The notes below the pieces were generated by a model. It worked only from the letters and a program-made list of their open reading frames with translations, had not been told where the DNA came from and made no database searches. Positions 26,466-36,013 of a stretch of DNA of 64,000 bases are shown one piece after another. Origin of the DNA: an uncultured Paludibaculum sp. (GTDB taxonomy: Bacteria; Acidobacteriota; Terriglobia; Bryobacterales; Bryobacteraceae); NCBI RefSeq assembly GCF_963665245.1, contig NZ_OY762267.1:496001-560000 (forward strand). Reading direction: 5' to 3'. A program made the position numbers and the translations under genes. Each line of letters opens with the position of its first letter. Within the stretch, counting starts at the first letter, position 1.

Positions 26466-29184
26466 CCAGCAATGGCAGAGAGCATGGGAAATCTATCGCG
26501 CGGCCAGAGAGGTCAGTGACGCGGAACGCCCGGCGCTCCTCGCTTCGGTGGAGGCCGATGCCGAGGTCCTGGCCGAGGTGCATGCGATGCTCGACGAACC
26601 GGCCGAGCCGCCGCCAGAGCTGGCATCCAAAATCGGTACCCACTTCGGCCGCTATGAGATCAACGGGTTGCTGGGCCGGGGCGGCATGGGACAGGTCTAC
26701 TCGGCGCGCGACCCTGAACTGGACCGGATCGTAGCGCTCAAATTTCTACCTCCAGGCCCAAGGGCCAGCGGAGCGGAGTTCGATCAGCTGGTGCGGGAGG
26801 CGAAGGCGGCCTCGTCGCTGAACCATCCGAACATCGTCACAGTGCATGAAGTGATCCGCGCTGGGGACGAGGTGGCGATCGCCATGGAATTCGTCGGGGG
26901 CGAGCCGCTAAGGCGGTATTGCGTCGAGCCGCAGCCGATGGCTCGAGTGGGGCAGTGGGGTTCGCAGATTGCGCAGGCGTTGGCGGCCGCGCACCAGCGC
27001 AGGATTGTCCATCGCGACATCAAGCCCGAGAACATCATGGTGCGCGAAGACGGCATCCTGAAGATACTCGACTTCGGCCTCTCAGCCCGAACGGATCTGG
27101 AGAGTCCGGCCATGCCGGCCGTGTTGCCGTTGGGGACCCTCAACTACATAGCGCCGGAACAGACGCGAGGGGAGACCGCCACCGCGGCCAGCGACATATT
27201 TTCGCTTGGGATCGTGTTGTATGAGTTGGCGACTGGACGGCATCCGTTCGGCGAGGATTCGCCCCTGGATGTCGCAGAGGCAATCGGGGCGGCGGAACCG
27301 AGACCACCCTCGACTTTCAATCCGCGCATCTCCTCAAGCCTGAACGTGCTGCTGCTGCGGATGCTGGCGAAGGATCCCGCCAGGCGGCCGAGCGCGGCCG
27401 AGGTGGGGGCGGCCCTTGTCGCACTCGCCGCGCCACCTCGGCATTTCTCACCCCGGGGCATTGCCATCGCGGTCGCGGTTCTGGTTGTCATCATTGCGCC
27501 AGTGGGCTGGTGGGCCTCAAAGGCGCTGCGCAGGACCCCGCCCGAGACTCCGCTCAACCTGACGCCGCTCACGAGCTTCGCGGGCTCGAAGGATTGCCCC
27601 GCTATTTCGCTGGACGGCACAATGATCGCCTTTGCCTGGGATGGCGGCAAGCAGGGGACGAGACGAAACATCTACGTGATGAAGGCCGGCGGAACCGAAG
27701 CGCGGCGCTTGAGTGTTTCCAAGTACGACGATGCCTGGCCCGCGTGGTCACCGGACGGCCTGACCATCGCGTTTGTTCGTAGACTGTCCGGCACTGAAAC
27801 ATTCGTCTATGTCATCCCGGCCTCGGGCGGCGTGGAACGGAGAGTGTGGGAAGGCGGATCCGCGGTCTCGTGGGCGCCTGACGGGAAGTCGCTGCTGGTC
27901 TCCAGGCCCAGGGCGTCGAAGGGATCCGGCGGAATCGTTCTACTCTCGCTCGAAACCGGCGAGCGGCGCCAACTGACCACGGCCCCTGGGGCATTTGATG
28001 AATTTGCGTCGTTCTCTCCCAATGGCGAATGGATTGGATTTGCGCGAATCGCCCGTAGTCTGGAGGTCTTCGTGCTGCCGGCGCGCGGAGGAACGCCGAA
28101 GCAATTGACGTTCGACAGGCGACCGAAGACTGGACGGCTTGCCTGGACTGGCGATAGTCGCGAGATCGTCTACTCCACGGAGCGGGAATTCGGAGGAGCG
28201 GGCCTTTGGCGCGTGCCGATTGCAGGGGGTGCCCCGCGTCGCATCACGGGTCTGCTGCAGTTTGCGGGGAACCCAACCATCTCGAGGAATGGCAATCTTC
28301 TCGTCTACACTGAGACCTGGCTCGACTCGAACATCTACCGTTCGGAAGGGGCCGGGTTCTCGAGCTCGGGAGTACTGGGCCGCTTTGGCCGACCGGAAAG
28401 AGTGATTGCCTCGTCCCGTGAGGATCACAGCCCGAGCTACTCTCCCGACGGGAGCCAGATTGCGTTCATATCGAACCGGACCAGCCAATCGGAACTGTGG
28501 ACGGCGCGCCGCGATGGCAGTGGCGAGAGGCAACTGACGCACTTCAATGGGTTCGCGGGGACTCCGCGCTGGTCGCCTGACGGGCAATCGATTGCGTTTG
28601 ACCTGAGATCGGACCAGTTGAACATCTGGGTGATTCGCGCACAAGGAGGCGCTCCACGGCAGTTGACCACGGACTCGTCCAACCACATGACGCCCAGTTG
28701 GTCGCCGGACGGTGCCTGGATCTATTTCGCCTCGAACAAGTCCGGGCAAATGCAGATCTGGAAGATGACAGCGGATGGCCGAAACGCGACCCAGCTTACC
28801 CGGACCGGAGGTGAGGAGCCGCTGCCGTCCGCCAATGGAGAGACGATCTACTACACCAGGAAACGCGTCGAGTCGGACCTCTGGGAGATCCCCGCGGCGG
28901 GAGGAACGGAGCGGCCCGTGCGTGGCATGGAGTCGTTCACTCGAATTGGACGGTCGTGGGGCGTGATCCCACAGGGCATTTACTTCGTGTCCGGCGAGGA
29001 AGAAGGGCGCGAGGATGCCGTGCGCTTCTTCAGCTTCGCGACGCGGCGCGTGACGGCGCTGGGTGTATCGCAGGCGCGATCGTTTGTCGGCCCCATCTCG
29101 TTGTCGCGCAATGGCCGCGAGTTACTCACCGTGAGGATGGATCAGCGGGTGAACGATCTGATGCTCATCGACAACTTCCGGTGA
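26458..29184 (+). CDS. Ser/Thr protein kinase with transmembrane helix and PD40 propeller
   Basis: A 908-residue receptor-like kinase. The kinase domain spans about residues 65-325: LLGRGGMGQVYSARD (P-loop), ALKFLP (Lys), IVHRDIKPENIMV (catalytic loop), ILDFGLS and LNYIAPEQTRGE. A single membrane helix follows at 334-356 (GIAIAVAVLVVIIAPVGWW). The rest is a WD40/PD40 propeller outside the membrane with repeats such as SPDGLTIAFVRR, SYSPDGSQIAFISNR, RWSPDGQSIAFD and SWSPDGAWIYFASNK. All catalytic residues are present. It is translated in overlap with the sigma factor and followed 120 bp later by an ADP-ribosyltransferase-like gene on the same strand. Confidence 0.93.
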   Translation: MDDQQWQRAWEIYRAAREVSDAERPALLASVEADAEVLAEVHAMLDEPAEPPPELASKIGTHFGRYEINGLLGRGGMGQVYSARDPELDRIVALKFLPPGPRASGAEFDQLVREAKAASSLNHPNIVTVHEVIRAGDEVAIAMEFVGGEPLRRYCVEPQPMARVGQWGSQIAQALAAAHQRRIVHRDIKPENIMVREDGILKILDFGLSARTDLESPAMPAVLPLGTLNYIAPEQTRGETATAASDIFSLGIVLYELATGRHPFGEDSPLDVAEAIGAAEPRPPSTFNPRISSSLNVLLLRMLAKDPARRPSAAEVGAALVALAAPPRHFSPRGIAIAVAVLVVIIAPVGWWASKALRRTPPETPLNLTPLTSFAGSKDCPAISLDGTMIAFAWDGGKQGTRRNIYVMKAGGTEARRLSVSKYDDAWPAWSPDGLTIAFVRRLSGTETFVYVIPASGGVERRVWEGGSAVSWAPDGKSLLVSRPRASKGSGGIVLLSLETGERRQLTTAPGAFDEFASFSPNGEWIGFARIARSLEVFVLPARGGTPKQLTFDRRPKTGRLAWTGDSREIVYSTEREFGGAGLWRVPIAGGAPRRITGLLQFAGNPTISRNGNLLVYTETWLDSNIYRSEGAGFSSSGVLGRFGRPERVIASSREDHSPSYSPDGSQIAFISNRTSQSELWTARRDGSGERQLTHFNGFAGTPRWSPDGQSIAFDLRSDQLNIWVIRAQGGAPRQLTTDSSNHMTPSWSPDGAWIYFASNKSGQMQIWKMTADGRNATQLTRTGGEEPLPSANGETIYYTRKRVESDLWEIPAAGGTERPVRGMESFTRIGRSWGVIPQGIYFVSGEEEGREDAVRFFSFATRRVTALGVSQARSFVGPISLSRNGRELLTVRMDQRVNDLMLIDNFR

Positions 29185-29304
29185 GCGGTGTGCTGATCCG
29201 CACCTGTGTCTACTTGTCCTGCCATGACGATGTGGCGAAAAATCCGGAACTGGGTTGCAGGGTTTACTGTATTCCTCTCGCCTATGGTTGAGAGGTCACG
29301 ACAC

Positions 29305-30438
29305 ATGTTCCCCAAAGGCACGTCGATTGTCACTCCACCGGGACGCCCCTCGGGCGGCGCACCTGCGGGGTTCAGGACCCCGCCGCGTCCCGCGCAACTG
29401 GCTCCGCTGGCGGTGGCCGGCTTCGACTGCATCGCGGCAGATCCTTCGCTGAACGACCCATCCGCCGCAGGCCAGCAGTGGGCTGCCCGGGAAGACGCGA
29501 GATTCATCCCGGCGGAAGGCAACCTGCCGTTCGTCAATCTCCCCGCCAAGTTGATTGAACTGATGAATCACTGCTGGAACCAGGCGTCCGTCTCGGCGGG
29601 CACACAGCGGAGCCACGTTCAGCTCGCCAGTACGCGCGCCAATACGAGCTGGAAACCGGCGGATATCTTCGCGGCGCGGGCGTTGCAGCAGAAGTCGGTC
29701 TATGTCAAGCAAGTGGAACCGCTGTCAGGCCACGTGCCGAAAGACCTGATGGCCGCCCATCCACACCTGCAGGGTGTCGCGCAGGATTGGAAGGTGATCC
29801 AACATTTCGAGCGCGTGAATGCCTACACGTTTCGTGGGGATCAACGTGGTCCGCAGGCGATCGCGGCGGCGGACGGGTTCAATTCGCCACTCTCCAGAAC
29901 CGACCAACACTACGTGGATACCGTGATCTATCCACAATTCCAGAGCTATCTGCAGCGCCGCTTCCAGATTCAACTGACGCGCGACCAGTTCGATCGGGTC
30001 TACAACCAGCAATTGGCGATTCCCGGCGATCGCGAGGTAATGAACAACTTTCTATCATGGCGTGCGCTAATCGACACGGAATCAAATCACGTGGGGCGGA
30101 TGCTGGCATCGCAGACATTGAAGAACTACATCTCCACGAGCAAGGTTGTTAGCAAGGCCAAGGCTTTCGCGAAGCCGAACGGCTGGGTCTATGTGACGCT
30201 GGTGCGCGGAGGTTTCCACATTCCCGCCAGCCACCCCTGGGCCCAGGTCTGGCAACCCGAGCAGGAGATTGCCGTTCCGGGCTCTATCCCGTGGGGGGAG
30301 ATCTTTGGGTTTCGCAAGCTGGATCCGCGGCTCGCGTTCGAGGGTCCGGTATATTTGCGCCAGGGATTTGAGAGCCGGAACCCTGCCGCCTGCCGGCAGG
30401 TGTTCGAGTTGCTCTGCGGCAAGAACCAAACGATGTAG
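29305..30438 (+). CDS. Putative mono-ADP-ribosyltransferase (enterotoxin-A-like), second paralogue
   Basis: A 377-residue paralogue of 24489-25610 (about half the positions identical by eye). The N-terminus is Pro-rich without a signal peptide (PPGRPSGGAPAGFRTPPRPA). The catalytic signature is kept: R177 in AYTFRGDQRGP, STS at 277-279 in NYISTSKVV, EQE at 319-321 in EQEIAVPGSIPWGEIFGFR. A conserved region before the catalytic core (LPFVNLPAKLIELMNHCW; SWKPADIFAA) is shared only between the two and may be a targeting or structural domain. I start at 29305, 9 bp after GAGAGG; an in-frame ATG at 29284 is possible. It lies 120 bp after the kinase and could be in the same transcript. Host target and secretion route are unknown. 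Confidence 0.75.
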   Translation: MFPKGTSIVTPPGRPSGGAPAGFRTPPRPAQLAPLAVAGFDCIAADPSLNDPSAAGQQWAAREDARFIPAEGNLPFVNLPAKLIELMNHCWNQASVSAGTQRSHVQLASTRANTSWKPADIFAARALQQKSVYVKQVEPLSGHVPKDLMAAHPHLQGVAQDWKVIQHFERVNAYTFRGDQRGPQAIAAADGFNSPLSRTDQHYVDTVIYPQFQSYLQRRFQIQLTRDQFDRVYNQQLAIPGDREVMNNFLSWRALIDTESNHVGRMLASQTLKNYISTSKVVSKAKAFAKPNGWVYVTLVRGGFHIPASHPWAQVWQPEQEIAVPGSIPWGEIFGFRKLDPRLAFEGPVYLRQGFESRNPAACRQVFELLCGKNQTM

Positions 30439-30807
30439 CGGTACTCAGTACCCGAAGTCGAAGTGGGTGGAGAAACAGGACGTCCTGGCGAGTCACTGCC
30501 GCGCTATCGTGCCCCACGAGGTGCCGGTGCTGGCCGAAGAGTTGGAGCATGTGCACGGGCGATACGTGCAATGTTGGCCCTCGGGAGGAGCGTTGCAGTG
30601 CTGAGAGCCAGACCAGGAACGGGGCGAATCCATTGGGAGCGGCGGTGGCCTCTCAGGATGGAATATTGGAGTGGATTGTCCGGTAAAAGATGGAGATAGA
30701 GTGGAAGTGGCAGACCAGGGTTTCCCGTTTTTGCTCGCTCCGTTTCGGTATGGCATGTCGACGACTGGGACGCCTGCTGGCCAGTAGCTAATGTACGCTA
30801 TTACCAG
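30439..30807. other. Intergenic stretch, no supported gene
   Basis: Several overlapping short frames, none with recognisable features. Composition is coding-like in one plus frame, interrupted by stops, so a small decayed gene cannot be ruled out. Confidence 0.4.
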
Positions 30808-31995
30808 ATGCGAGTACCTCGGCGCTCTCCGCGCTCTCGGCTATTCCTCGCCGTTTGCGCAATTTCACTGCTTGTCCTGGTCCGCACCAAGGGCCAAGTG
30901 CCATCTGCGCCGAAAGACATCTTCCGCTCCTTTGACCGGGTACATCTGGTGGAGGAGAAGGGCGAAACCTCGGCCGGTGTGAACGTAGGCGACCTGAATG
31001 GTGACGGTCTCCTCGACATCGTATTGGGTAAGGGTCGTCACTGGCCGCTCTTCAACCGCGTTCTGTTGAACGACGGGAAGAACGGCTTCAACGCAAGCAA
31101 TCTAGGAATCGCCCCGGACCGCACGTATTCCGCGGCTTTAGCGGATCTCGACCACGATGGCAGTTTGGACATCGTCGTCAGCAACGACGCGCCCGATCGC
31201 AAACTCGTGTACCTGAATGACAGCAAGGGGCACTTTACCGAGGCCGGCACTTTCGGCAGCCCTACCTGGAGTACGCGCTATGTGACCCTAGCGGATTTGA
31301 ATGGCGATGGTTATCCCGATATTGTCGCCGCCAACCGTGGCGAGGGTCCGCAATCTCCCGCCCCGAGCTTCCTTTGCCTCAACGACCGCAAAGGTCATTT
31401 CCCCGCGTGCGACCGGCTGCCCACCGAGTCGGCTACCTCCATCGTGGCCGCCGACTTCGATGGTGATGGCGCGTCTGATCTGTTTGTCCCCCATCGCGAC
31501 GGCGGCCAGAGTATCGTGTTGTGGAACGATGGGAAAGGCCACTTCCCGACATCCACGAAATTGGGGCTGGCGGCTACCTGGATTCGGATGGGCGCTGCCG
31601 GCGACTTCGATCGGGACGGCCGCCTCGATGTGGCGATTATCGAGGAGCGGAAGCGGGCAGCTTTCGTCATGTTCAATCGCGGGCAACGCCGGTTTGGCGA
31701 TCTGGAGCAACTTCCCGGCCAACCGCGTCCGCCCTATGCGCTGGCCGTGGCCGATCTGAATCGCGACGGCCGCCCGGACATCGTGGTCGGTCATGTCGAG
31801 ATGCCGGGCTCGGTCTATTTCAACACCGGACAGGGTCACACATTCCATGAAGTCCCGTGGAACGACGGCAAGGGCACTGTGTACGGGCTGGCCTTCGCGG
31901 ATTTTGATGGAGACGGTTGGCCGGACATCGTCGCGGCACGTTCCGACGCGCCCAATGCCATATGGTTCAGCACCAAACCAAAGTCGGGCCGGTAG
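30808..31995 (+). CDS. Secreted FG-GAP/VCBS-repeat protein
   Basis: A 395-residue protein with a basic, hydrophobic signal (RRSPRSRLFLAVCAISLLVLV). It then has about seven FG-GAP/VCBS repeats forming a beta-propeller, each with a calcium-binding DxNxDGxxD loop: GDLNGDGLLDIVLG, ADLDHDGSLDIVVS, ADLNGDGYPDIVAA, ADFDGDGASDLFVP, GDFDRDGRLDVAII, ADLNRDGRPDIVVG, ADFDGDGWPDIVAA. The fold is used for ligand or surface binding. No catalytic domain is attached. It is monocistronic. Confidence 0.88.
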   Translation: MRVPRRSPRSRLFLAVCAISLLVLVRTKGQVPSAPKDIFRSFDRVHLVEEKGETSAGVNVGDLNGDGLLDIVLGKGRHWPLFNRVLLNDGKNGFNASNLGIAPDRTYSAALADLDHDGSLDIVVSNDAPDRKLVYLNDSKGHFTEAGTFGSPTWSTRYVTLADLNGDGYPDIVAANRGEGPQSPAPSFLCLNDRKGHFPACDRLPTESATSIVAADFDGDGASDLFVPHRDGGQSIVLWNDGKGHFPTSTKLGLAATWIRMGAAGDFDRDGRLDVAIIEERKRAAFVMFNRGQRRFGDLEQLPGQPRPPYALAVADLNRDGRPDIVVGHVEMPGSVYFNTGQGHTFHEVPWNDGKGTVYGLAFADFDGDGWPDIVAARSDAPNAIWFSTKPKSGR

Positions 31996-32228
31996 GCGAA
32001 TTCCGCGCGATTGGATGGGCGGCAAGGTGGAAAGCAATCCCTCGCGGCACTATTGCCATCCTGTGGAATGACGTCGGGACCGCCCGAGAGAGTGCCCGGA
32101 ATTCCGTTGAAAGTAAGTGATCCTCGGAACTCATAGACTACGCGGCAGGCACGCTTTCGACGGTCCACGCGGGGCGGCCATGTCCTCTGCCTCGCTTCCT
32201 CTTACACGTTCCGCACGCCGCTTCACTC

Positions 32229-33065
32229 TTAGGCGTTCACGTCAGTCGAATATGCCAGCTCCTTCTGAGCTTCCAGGTTGGCGAGCCGTTCCGTCAGCGC
32301 TGCGTGGACCAGCGCATAGGCGTCGCTGCCCAGCGTCAGGCGCTTTGGCGCGGGAGTTTGCTCGGCCGATGCAATGATCGCCTTTGCAACCTTGCGGGGA
32401 TCTCCAGGGAACATAGCCAACCCTGCCGTCGCTGCCGCGCGGCGGAACTCACCAGCCGGAGTCTCGTCATATACGTCGAGGGGTTGCCCGACGTCCGCGC
32501 TCGAGGAGGCGAAGTTTGTGCGCGATGCACCGGGCTCAACCAGAGTCACTTCGATGCCGAACGGCGCTATCTCGGGAATCGTGCCCTCGTAGAACCCTTC
32601 GATCCCCCATTTTGTAGCGGCGTAGACGCCCATCGTTGGATAAGCAGCCTGACCCACCGACGAAGATATCTGAATGATTCGTCCGCCTCCCTGCCTCCGC
32701 AGGTGGGGGATTGCTGCCCGCGCAACGTGTATCGAGCCAAGCAGGTTCGTGTTGAGTTGGCGCTCGATCTGCTCGTCTCTCACCTCTTCCGCCGCGCCAA
32801 AGAGCGCATATCCGGCATTGCTGACTACCACATCGATCCGTTTCAGTTGGGCGAAAGCGCGGTCTATCGCTTCACGCACCGTCGTGCTGTTCGTCACATC
32901 GAGAATCGCAATCCAAATGCGGTCCCCGTATTGCGCTGCCAGATCAGCAAGTGCGTCCGGCTTCCGGACCGTCGCTGCAACCCGGTCACCCCGTTGCAGC
33001 AAAAGCCCAGTCAGTTCGCGCCCAAATCCACTGCTGGCTCCCGTGATCAACCATGTCTTTACCAT
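32229..33065 (-). CDS. Short-chain dehydrogenase/reductase
   Basis: A 278-residue SDR oxidoreductase: nucleotide-binding TGASSGFGREL, then DVVVSNAGYALFG, catalytic Ser in IIQISSSVG and YAATK for the YxxxK pair. It reads as a classical NAD(P)H-dependent oxidoreductase. I place the start at the ATG at 33065 (MVKTWLITGAS); an upstream GTG at 33107 would add 14 residues and overlap the previous gene. It is the last gene in the apparent carbonic anhydrase-GlxA-NmrA-SDR run. Confidence 0.88.
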   Translation of the reverse strand: MVKTWLITGASSGFGRELTGLLLQRGDRVAATVRKPDALADLAAQYGDRIWIAILDVTNSTTVREAIDRAFAQLKRIDVVVSNAGYALFGAAEEVRDEQIERQLNTNLLGSIHVARAAIPHLRRQGGGRIIQISSSVGQAAYPTMGVYAATKWGIEGFYEGTIPEIAPFGIEVTLVEPGASRTNFASSSADVGQPLDVYDETPAGEFRRAAATAGLAMFPGDPRKVAKAIIASAEQTPAPKRLTLGSDAYALVHAALTERLANLEAQKELAYSTDVNA

Positions 33066-33103
33066 AGAGTTCCGTTCCGCCCAATGGTTCGCCCCCTCAC
33101 GCA

Positions 33104-33985
33104 TCACGCGAACGCGCCGCGATATTTCGCGACGAACTCCGGAACGGAAAGAGCGCGAGCCCCGGTAATCTTCTCCACGTTGTCGTTCACGCCGGCGAAG
33201 ATGCCTTTTCGGTAGTCTTGGGCTACTTCGACGAGGTGTTGAACGAGAAATGGGTTAAACCGGTACAGGTTCTCCATCTTGTCCTTAAACTCCTCGATTG
33301 ACATCGGCGCATACTCGATTCGCATTCCGAGCACCTCACTCATCGCTGCCGCAATCTGCGAGTGATTCATCTCCACTGGACCATGGAGGGTGTAGGTCTG
33401 GCCCATGTGGCCTTCGGGACTGGCGAGCAGATGCGCGATGACACGTCCCTGATCGTCGGTCGCAATAGGCGCATGACGACCATCGCCAAATGGGAACTCG
33501 ATCTTCTTCTTTGCCCAGATTTCCTTAGCGAAGTGCGGGTAAACGAGCCAGTCGGCAAAGAATGTCGGGCGAAGGTGTACCGCCGCAACTCCTGACCAAT
33601 CGAAAACACGCTCGGAAATCCAGTGATCCTGTGCCGCATGGCTTGCCGACTCCCTGCGCGCGGAAATCTGCGACATGTTCACGATGACCGCCACACCGGC
33701 TTCCTTCGCCGCCTGCGCAAAGTAGGCGGCGGCGCTGATAATTCCGGGGGCGATCGGATGAAGAAAATAGACGGATCGAACGCCATCCATCGCGGCGCGA
33801 ATCGTATCGATGTTGGTGAAGTCTCCAACCGCGATATCGACGCCGCGCTTTCTCAAAGCGGCAGCCCGTTCGTCATCGGTGCGTACATAAGCACGCACAC
33901 TCTTCCCCATCTTTAAGAGTTCCTCGACAGCGCTCCCGCCCGTCCTGCCGGTGGCACCGCTCACTAGGATCTCCGCCTGATTCAT
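33104..33985 (-). CDS. NmrA-like NAD(P)-binding protein
   Basis: A 293-residue atypical SDR: ILVSGATGRTGGSAVEELLKMG (Rossmann), then VRSVYFLHPIAPGI and HLRPTFFADWLVYP. This layout is found in NmrA-type redox-sensing or reductase proteins such as NAD(P)H azoreductase-like enzymes. GGAGG lies 9 bp upstream of the ATG at 33985. It sits 63 bp after the GlxA-type regulator, same strand. It follows the common pattern of an AraC/GlxA regulator with small redox enzymes. Confidence 0.85.
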   Translation of the reverse strand: MNQAEILVSGATGRTGGSAVEELLKMGKSVRAYVRTDDERAAALRKRGVDIAVGDFTNIDTIRAAMDGVRSVYFLHPIAPGIISAAAYFAQAAKEAGVAVIVNMSQISARRESASHAAQDHWISERVFDWSGVAAVHLRPTFFADWLVYPHFAKEIWAKKKIEFPFGDGRHAPIATDDQGRVIAHLLASPEGHMGQTYTLHGPVEMNHSQIAAAMSEVLGMRIEYAPMSIEEFKDKMENLYRFNPFLVQHLVEVAQDYRKGIFAGVNDNVEKITGARALSVPEFVAKYRGAFA

Positions 33986-34048
33986 CGTCCGTTTCCTCCC
34001 GTGGCAGTTGCATATGCCTGCCGAACCCATTGACCAGCGCCGGCCCCA

Positions 34049-35050
34049 TCAGCGTTGCCTCCGGCCGAAGCGATTTCGAAAATCCTGAGGGGAGGTACCA
34101 TAGGTTTTGACAAAGGCGCGGCGCATCCTCTCGTCATCGCCAAAACCCGTTCGGCTCGCGACGACCTTGACCGGATCATCAGTAGACTCGAGAAGACGTA
34201 CAGCCGCTTCAATGCGGATCTTCTCAACCGCCCGCGCCGGTCTCTCCCCTGTTTCGCGAAGATAGACACGAGCGAAGTTTCGTGGACTCATTCGAACTGC
34301 GGCTGCCAGTTCCGGGACAGCAAGGTTCGCATCAAGATTGGCTCGAATCCAGTTATGGAGGTCGTCGAACTGGCCACGCCCGTCGTGTACCTGTCGTCGC
34401 AACTCAACGCTGAACTGAGATTGACCTCCCGGCCGTTTGAGAAAAAGAACCATTCCACGGGCCACATCTAGCGCTGCCAGGTGCCCCAGATCGTCCTCGA
34501 TCATCGCAAGCGCCATATCAATTCCCGCAGATACGCCAGCCGAAGTCCAAATGCGTCCCGAGATCATGAAAATGGCATCGGGCTTCACGATGACTGCTGG
34601 GAACTCGCGCTCGAGCTGTGTGCAGAAGGCCCAATGTGTTGTCGCCTCATGACCGTCCAGGACTCCGAGTTCGGCAAGGACAAATGCGCCGGTGCAAACC
34701 GAACCAAGCCGGCGTGGCCGATCAAGACATCGCGCCAGCCGGGCTCGCAAGGATTCCGTACCGATGAGCGCGGCAGGCAACTCACTGCCCGCAATCAGGA
34801 GCGTGTCGATATCGCGAAGTACGTTCCGGTGGAGCGGTACGGTTTCAAGCCTTACCCCGGTGTCACTCATGATGAGCCCGCCCGATTCCGAAGCCAGAGC
34901 TACCCGATAGGCCGGGCACCCGTCGCTGAAGCGCGCATCTCGGAAAGCCTGTAACGGGCCGGCCGCATCCATCAGCTTGACGCCCTCGTAGACCACCACC
35001 ACAACCTTACGAGGACTCCGCTGGTCCGCTTTGCGGTTCGTCAGACCCAT
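34049..35050 (-). CDS. GlxA-family AraC regulator (DJ-1/PfpI + AraC HTH)
   Basis: A 333-residue regulator. N-terminal DJ-1/PfpI domain: VVVVYEGVKLMDAAGPLQAF, then DTLLIAGSELPAAL and LGSVCTGAFVLAELG with the Cys in its usual elbow position. C-terminal AraC HTH: ANLAVPELAAAVRMSPRNFARVY and VVASRTGFGDDERMRRAFVKTYG. GlxA-type proteins respond to small metabolites. It lies 63 bp upstream of NmrA-like and SDR genes, probably its targets. Confidence 0.9.
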   Translation of the reverse strand: MGLTNRKADQRSPRKVVVVVYEGVKLMDAAGPLQAFRDARFSDGCPAYRVALASESGGLIMSDTGVRLETVPLHRNVLRDIDTLLIAGSELPAALIGTESLRARLARCLDRPRRLGSVCTGAFVLAELGVLDGHEATTHWAFCTQLEREFPAVIVKPDAIFMISGRIWTSAGVSAGIDMALAMIEDDLGHLAALDVARGMVLFLKRPGGQSQFSVELRRQVHDGRGQFDDLHNWIRANLDANLAVPELAAAVRMSPRNFARVYLRETGERPARAVEKIRIEAAVRLLESTDDPVKVVASRTGFGDDERMRRAFVKTYGTSPQDFRNRFGRRQR

Positions 35051-35095
35051 TGCTTCATAGTACGCGCGAGGCCGGTTCTAGTCCGGCAGAGAACC

Positions 35096-35695
35096 TCACC
35101 CGGCTGTTGCTACCTGCGCGGGGACATCCTGCGCGATCTCAATCAGCTTCCCGGAGTTGATCTCGTAGAAGAACCCGTACAGCTTGATGTGCTTTGGCAC
35201 CGCTGGGCTCGCCCGCAACAACTCAAGGTCATACTTGACAGATTCCTCAAAATGCGGGATCGACAGGCTGTCGTGATCGAACATGTTCGAAATGTCGGCG
35301 TGATGCTGGTCGCGAAACCTGTCGATGAGAACCTCAGGCGTGAGCGCCGTGGCGCCGCAGAACGAGTGGTGGACGACAACAACCTTCTCATAGGCGAATA
35401 AATAGTCCATGGTGGCGATGGATTGCAGCGCACCGAGAGCGCGCCCGCCCGCGTTGGTCAGCACGAAGAGTGTCCGGGTGGAACCGACTCGATTGCCGGC
35501 CTGGTCGAGAATGTTTTCGCCTGGGTAGACTTCATCGCCAAAATACTTGGCGACCGCCTGTGGGATTTCCGTCGCGCGGGGATCAAAGCAATGGATCACG
35601 ATGGTTTTCATTGGGATGACGCTATTGAATCCCTGGAACTTCGTCTGGTCGAACCATGGTTGTTTTCTGAATTCGAATTCATTGAATTTTGCCAT
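35096..35695 (-). CDS. Beta-class carbonic anhydrase-like protein
   Basis: A 199-residue protein with zinc ligands in the beta-carbonic anhydrase pattern: HCFDPRATE (CxDxR dyad) and VVVHHSFCGATAL (HxxC). Expected to interconvert CO2 and bicarbonate. The start at 35695 (MAKFNEFEF) is preferred to the ATG at 35713, with GGGA 6 bp before it. It is somewhat divergent from standard enzymes, so a related non-hydratase role is possible. It lies 45 bp upstream of the GlxA-type gene on the same strand. The 35696-36013 gap to the divergent HD gene shows no further gene. Confidence 0.82.
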   Translation of the reverse strand: MAKFNEFEFRKQPWFDQTKFQGFNSVIPMKTIVIHCFDPRATEIPQAVAKYFGDEVYPGENILDQAGNRVGSTRTLFVLTNAGGRALGALQSIATMDYLFAYEKVVVVHHSFCGATALTPEVLIDRFRDQHHADISNMFDHDSLSIPHFEESVKYDLELLRASPAVPKHIKLYGFFYEINSGKLIEIAQDVPAQVATAG

Positions 35696-36013
35696 GAAGA
35701 GTCCCTTTGTCAAAGCCGATTGAGGAGAGTCGTATCCGAGTCTGTCGCTAACACAAATACTAGCCCCGATTTGTCCTGACGCCTATGCCATCGGCCCCTC
35801 GTTTTCGGCCAACAATTGAATCCCGCCAAGAATCAAGAGTGGTGAAGCGAACTGCGCCTGTCGGTGAGGTTCAACCGGGGCTTGCCGTGAGCACCGAGAC
35901 CCGCTGACATGTCAACGTGGCGGAAAGTAAGGTGTGAATGTCATTGCTGCCATCGAGGGCGCCCCCCTATGATCGGCGGTGTGGGTGCAACATACCTTCG
36001 CGAGGAGAGTGTG

